Shown here: positions 8,785-12,101 of the stretch, one piece after another
Layout: every line of letters begins with the position of its first letter
Position numbering within the stretch: position 1 is the stretch's first letter
Assembly (NCBI GenBank): GCA_023853785.1
Contig: JAJIRX010001062.1
Location: 1-12,101, forward strand
Direction: 5' to 3'
Source of the DNA: Psilocybe azurescens
Taxonomy: Eukaryota; Basidiomycota; Agaricomycetes; Agaricales; Agrocybaceae
DNA length: 12,101 nt
Made by a program: the position numbers and the translations under genes
The notes under the pieces: generated by a model
Databases searched by the model: none
What the model was told of the DNA's origin: nothing
What the model saw: only the letters and a program-made list of their open reading frames with translations

Positions 8785-10204
8785 CTAGTCGTCGCCGATA
8801 TGGGACGCGGGTAATACCGGATGTATCCCTTGGTAAAGTCGTATGCGACCTGCAGAAACAGAAACGCACGTCAGTAACGTCCCGAAAAGCCAAAAGCAAA
8901 GCAAAGTAAAAAAAAGAAAGAAGAAACCTACTAACAACGGCACATCATTGCTCATCAACAACTGCACCTTGCCGCTAAAACACGCGCTCTTGAAGAAGTT
9001 GACGAGGTATTTGAGGGAGAAGGCGAGAGTGCTGGTTCATCTCGACGACGACTGCGGGGACGCTGTCGTCGTCGTCGTCGTCTTCAGCAGACGACTTGGC
9101 TTTGCCTTTGGACTTGAATGATTTTGGGGAGGTTTTGGCTTTTGGAGGGCTTGGAGGAGCCGTTTGCCTGTGAGGACGAAAGGGAAAGGGTGTTAATATG
9201 GCAAGGAAAGGGAAGAATAAAGAAAAGCAACGCAACGCACCTTTTCTTCCGCTTCTTGTTATCCCCGTCGTCGTCGTCGTCCGCGGGCTTGAACAACTCT
9301 TCGTCTTCCTCATCGTCGTCCTCGACCATCTCGATGTCCTCGTCAGCCTTTTCCTTCTTGATCTTTGGCTTTTTCGCTTCTTCCCACTACCCTCCTCCCT
9401 GTCCTCCTCCTCCTTAGCCTCCTCCCTCCCCTCCGCGCCCTCCACTTTCGGCTTAATCGTGCCCCCGCTCACATGCCCCCATCGCTCTGCCGCAATATCA
9501 CGCTCCCATTCGCCACCTCGCCGTCGCTCGTGAACCGCACGCCCTCCTTGAGACCTCGATGCGCACGCTCTCGCCAAGCTGGGAGAGGTCGCGCACGATG
9601 CGCGTGAACTCGGACGAGGGCGTGACGCGCGCGTTATTCGGTCTCGGGGATGGTGACGGTGTCGGCGTCGATATCCATGAGCTTCATGTCGTATTCGGGA
9701 TGCGGTCAGAGTCTAGGGGGAGGGAGGTTAGATGGGTGAGGGGAGGAGAAGAGAGGAGAGGAGGGGGAAAGGGGCGAAAATAAGGAAAGGACGTGACGCG
9801 CCCATGCCACATAAACGCAAAAATAAAAAAGCAGAAAAAACGCACTTTTCGCTTCATACACCAGATTCAGCACGTCCGCCTCGTCCGCCGCCTTTAACGT
9901 GCATATATCATCGTCTTTTGCGCACCTGAGTACCTTTGTCAGCGACGTTAGGTTCACGCCCAGCGGCATGGGATGGTCGCAGCAGTGCGTGAACCCGGGG
10001 GCACCGAACTTGACGGAGACGAGCGCGACAGCGAGTTGTCCATGGCTTGCAGCATGATGCCTTCTTCGTTGCACTCAAAGTTGGCGTCGGTGACGAGCTC
10101 TTTGATGGCTGCACGCAACGAGGAAGAAGAGAGAGTCGCTCGGGTGTGTATTAACATCAAGCAGCTTTTGAGGGTGCCGGCTTCTTGAGTTTGGCTTCGA
10201 GCAT
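8785..10204 (-). CDS. PCNA: PCNA, DNA polymerase sliding clamp, five exons, with a long charged insertion
   Basis: PCNA is the homotrimeric nuclear ring that tethers replicative polymerases and recruits PIP-box proteins. From start 10204 the sequence shows MLEAKLK, AIKELVTDANFECNEEGIML, QAMDNS, VSVKFGAPGFTH, the hallmark PMPLGVNLTSLTKVLRCAKD, TLKAADEADVLNLVYEAK, then EYDMKLMDIDADTVTIPE, RIVRDLSQLGESVRIEV, VEMNQH, KYLVNFFKSACF, VQLLMSNDVPLL, AYDFTKGYIRYY and the C-terminal IGDD. Inferred introns are 10155-10109, 9845-9713, 9240-9168 and 8931-8850, all with good acceptors. The frame breaks at least nine times (about 10183, 10168, 10155, 10037, 9697, 9636, 9549, 9472, 9377, 9028 and 8806), each fitting missing bases: for example one G absent from AAGGAA, one A from a run, one G at the first donor. 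For an essential gene this points to sequence error. A separate insertion of about 100 residues is described below. Confidence 0.95.
9080..9485 (-). other. Charged low-complexity insertion inside PCNA
   Basis: Between NGSVILRQSD (equivalent to the strand before the loop at human residues about 184-195) and VVVEMNQH lie about 100 extra residues that ordinary PCNA (about 260 aa) lacks. In order they are Glu/Lys-rich (EGREEAKEEEDREEG), KKPKIKKEKADEDIEMVEDD (contains IKKE, a perfect psi-K-x-E SUMO consensus), an Asp run, KKRKKR (nuclear-localisation-like), a 73-nt intron (9240-9168), then Pro/Ser/Lys-rich SPKSFKSKGKAKSS and a second Asp run. Repeated GAC codons appear as cgt/gtc runs at 9060-9082 and 9264-9282. 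The matching loop is surface exposed, so a disordered insertion is structurally tolerable. The segment is open over the intron in one frame, so its coding status rests on composition and the flanking homology. Confidence 0.7.
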
Positions 10205-10248
10205 TGTTGTGGGAGGAGACGCATTGTGAGAGTGAAGGTGAGGATCGG

Positions 10249-10254
10249 ACGCGT
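10249..10254. promoter_or_regulatory. MCB box ACGCGT, proximal
   Basis: A perfect MluI cell-cycle box 45 bp upstream of the PCNA start codon. In yeasts ACGCGT binds MBF (Mbp1/Swi6 type), which switches on DNA-synthesis genes including PCNA at G1/S. The same role here is inferred from motif and target identity. Confidence 0.7.
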
Positions 10255-10293
10255 GAAGAGGGACATGACATCACTGCCACGCATGGTCACGTC

Positions 10294-10299
10294 ACGCGT
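10294..10299. promoter_or_regulatory. MCB box ACGCGT, distal
   Basis: A second perfect ACGCGT, exactly 45 bp from the first and 90 bp upstream of the PCNA start codon. I noticed no other ACGCGT in the window, which supports function over chance. Confidence 0.7.
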
Positions 10300-10449
10300 A
10301 ACGATTTTCGTGGAAATTTCATTCCCCGCGCGGTCTCTTGTGCTTTTACTTTACTTACTTGCAACAAGGTTAAACCTCCTATTCTATTCCGCACTGCTCT
10401 CTCCTATCCCGCTCGCTTTGATTCTTACGACAACTTCTAACGAACGAAC

Positions 10450-12101
10450 ATGACTGCTACGAGCAAATGTGCGTCCGGGCGGACAGCGCAAGCAGCGGCT
10501 CATCGAGGCTGAGATGGAGCAGGCTGCCGAGGAAACTGGGGCCTCATATGACCGAGGTTCGTCTCACTCTCGTTCTCTTCCTCGGTGTCATGCAATTAAA
10601 TTTTATGTTGTTATTAGGAGAAAGGCAGCTGCTGATGCAGCCGTTTGCCACCGTGAAAGTCGAGTTCGCTGATCTCGACGGTCTGCGCTGGACCCAAACC
10701 GTGCTGCGCAAGCTCAGGTACGCGCCAATAGCAATGTCAATGGCACCGCCCATACCACTACCAACAGCAACAGCAACATTTGTAGTCCTCACCAACGCCG
10801 ACCTCGCCTCCTTCTCCGTAGACGACACCATCCGCGTCTCCTCTTCCTCCTCTTCGCGCCTGCTGTTCCCGCCCTCCATGTCCTCTCCTCCCCTTCCTCC
10901 CATCCCTATCCGCGGCCCTCACTCCGCCGGCTCGACCAGGCCGCGCGGTGAAACGCCAGAAACCCACGACAACGACAACGACGAAGAGCGAAGAGCTCGT
11001 TTCGCATCGCGACGCGCCGTCTCCGCCTTCTTCCACCTCGAGTTCGGGTTCGGGTTCCATCTCCACTTCCATTTCCATTTCGACTTTGACGTCCACTTCG
11101 ACGCTCCCTTTCCTTCCAGCGTAACTGCAACCTCCATTCTCCCCTGCCCCAGCTTCACCCGCCTCGGGCTTTCACTTACGCTCTGGTAGGGCCCTCGATG
11201 CAGACGCAGCCCGACTCGGACGCAGGCGCAGCCCTCGACGACGCAAACGCAAACTCCGACGAGGAAGACGAAGACGAAGACGCGCTCTCCCTCCCTCCTC
11301 CTCCCTCCTTCCCCCCGCCATCTCCATCCACATCGCTGAGGGAATGCAGATCGCCAGCTATAATATTAATACCATCATCATGCGCGCATATGGTTGCGTC
11401 TGCCGCTTCGTCGTCGTCAGCATCGTCGTCCTCATCGGCTGCCCCGAGCTCTGTGATGTCACCGTCGGCGGCGGCGCGGGAGCAGGACGCACGCGCGTGC
11501 CAGCACGGACATGGACGCGGACGCGGACACGAGGCGAGGGCATCGATCGGCGCGGGAGAGGTTACGGGTGTTGCTAGGCGGGGGCGGGGACACCGACTGC
11601 AACGATGAGCCGTCGCGATCTTCTTTTAATCCATCTCATTCTTCTTCTTACGCCGGCAATAACGACAGCAATAGCAGCAACAGCAGCAGCGAGGCGCTGC
11701 ATACATCCATAGACTCTTTTCCGATCTGCCCCACTGCATCTACATCATCATCTACGACTTGGCGATCACGTTCTCATTCTCATTCTCGTAATCCCATTTC
11801 CAGATATCGTGCATACCCTGACGCTAATCTCCCTCGCAACTGCATTCTCATTCTTACTTATCACTCATCCACCTCCGCCTACAACAACTTTCACGACCAC
11901 GACCAAGAGGACGACTCTGTTCTATAGATGAAGATGAAGATAGAGATAAGATGATGTTCGCGTCTATCTTATTAAGCCCGAACCCGAATGCATGTTCAGG
12001 TCCAGGTCCATGGGCGTCTAGCTCCTGCGATGGGTTCGGCGATGATGGGAGGCTATCCCAGACTCGCTTGGACGAGGACGAGTGTGAGCGTAAGGGGTTG
12101 C
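10450..12101 (+). CDS. Unrecognised low-complexity, probably disordered protein, 3' end outside window, frame broken
   Basis: I recognise no family. ATG 10450 has A at -3 and opens MTATSK; the frame then shifts to RPGGQRKQRLIEAEMEQAAE and ETGASYDRG. A 61-nt intron (10557-10617, gttcgt to ttattag) leads to ERQLLMQPFATVKVEFADLD and GLRWTQTVLRKLR, the only compact, domain-like part. After about 10720 the composition is repetitive: Asn/Ser/Thr stretches, SSSGSGSISTSISISTLTST (about 11040-11090), acidic ANSDEEDEDEDALSLPPPPS (about 11247-11307), Ser/Ala runs, then SSYAGNNDSNSSNSSSEALH (about 11650) and DHDQEDDSVL. A TAG at 11925-11927 is probably bypassed by one missing base: a frame with DEDEDRDKMMFASILLS continues open to the window end. 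A second intron at about 10718-10782 is possible. The gene is head to head with PCNA and may share its cell-cycle promoter. Confidence 0.5.
11640..11800 (+). repeat. Short microsatellite-like codon repeats in the low-complexity gene
   Basis: Imperfect trinucleotide and hexanucleotide runs: agc/aac repeats around 11665-11690 (Ser/Asn codons) and repeated cattct around 11765-11790. They encode the Ser/Asn- and Ser/His-rich segments of the surrounding frame and are typical of disordered fungal proteins. Such runs also favour the indels that blur the frame here. Confidence 0.5.

Larger units (their letters stand above)
10205..10449. promoter_or_regulatory. Divergent promoter between PCNA and the right-hand gene
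   Basis: This 245-bp gap separates the PCNA ATG (minus) from the ATG at 10450 (plus), so both genes probably share it. It contains two perfect ACGCGT boxes (10249-10254 and 10294-10299), and a CACGTCA string at 10289-10295 next to the second box, which includes the ACGTCA half-site bound by bZIP factors. The side nearer the plus-strand gene is rich in C and T (about 10340-10430). Confidence 0.65.

Noticed and set aside
8975..9577. A separate 200-residue charged protein on the minus strand
   Set aside because: It is a read-through of PCNA exons 3 and 4 and the 73-nt intron between them, partly out of the true frame.
10544..11158. Several minus-strand open frames rich in Glu, Arg and Gly
   Set aside because: Antisense shadows of the low-complexity plus-strand gene.
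10467..11189. Single 240-residue plus-strand protein starting MCVRADS
   Set aside because: It reads through the 10557-10617 intron, starts in a different frame from the charged N-terminal segment, and ends in an Phe/His-rich stretch that is the out-of-frame image of a Ser/Thr-rich one.

Overview
The window looks like nuclear DNA of a basidiomycete, probably a mushroom-forming (Agaricomycete) fungus. The reasons are short GT-AG introns (about 45-150 nt) with CTAAC-like branch sites, a patatin/NB-ARC/TPR fungal NOD-like receptor, a eukaryotic PCNA gene, and pyrimidine-rich promoters. This is a family-level inference; no species is claimed.

Layout. Positions 1-4587 (minus strand) hold the 5' part of a large NLR-type gene: a patatin-like phospholipase domain, an NB-ARC NTPase switch, and a C-terminal array of at least 16 nearly identical 42-residue TPR units that runs off the left edge. 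Positions 5243-5901 (plus) hold a weakly supported Ser/Pro-rich gene. Positions 6444-7169 (plus) hold a well-spliced but unrecognised five-exon small gene, possibly extending to 7513. Positions 7514-8784 are mostly gene-free. Positions 8785-10204 (minus) hold PCNA, the DNA polymerase sliding clamp, in five exons, with a charged insertion of about 100 residues. The PCNA promoter carries two perfect ACGCGT (MCB) boxes and is shared with a divergent plus-strand gene, from 10450 past the right edge, that encodes an unrecognised low-complexity, probably disordered protein.

A window-wide property matters for anyone using this annotation. In both recognisable genes the reading frame breaks many times, and nearly every break is explained by a small deletion, often inside a homopolymer. 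The TPR array shows the same thing: 9 of 15 unit spacings are exactly 126 bp, the other 6 are shorter, none is longer. Because PCNA is essential and all its splice sites survive, uncorrected deletion errors in the sequence are more likely than true pseudogenes. Automatic ORF calls here are therefore fragments of longer genes.

The most interesting biology is in the receptor. Its TPR units are almost clonal, yet differ at a few recurring, mostly amino-acid-changing sites, two of which (repeat positions 2 and 9) fall on the concave ligand-binding face of a TPR. The variants are shuffled between units, as expected for a fungal non-self recognition receptor that diversifies by repeat exchange. No functional link between the receptor and the PCNA locus is suggested by the sequence.
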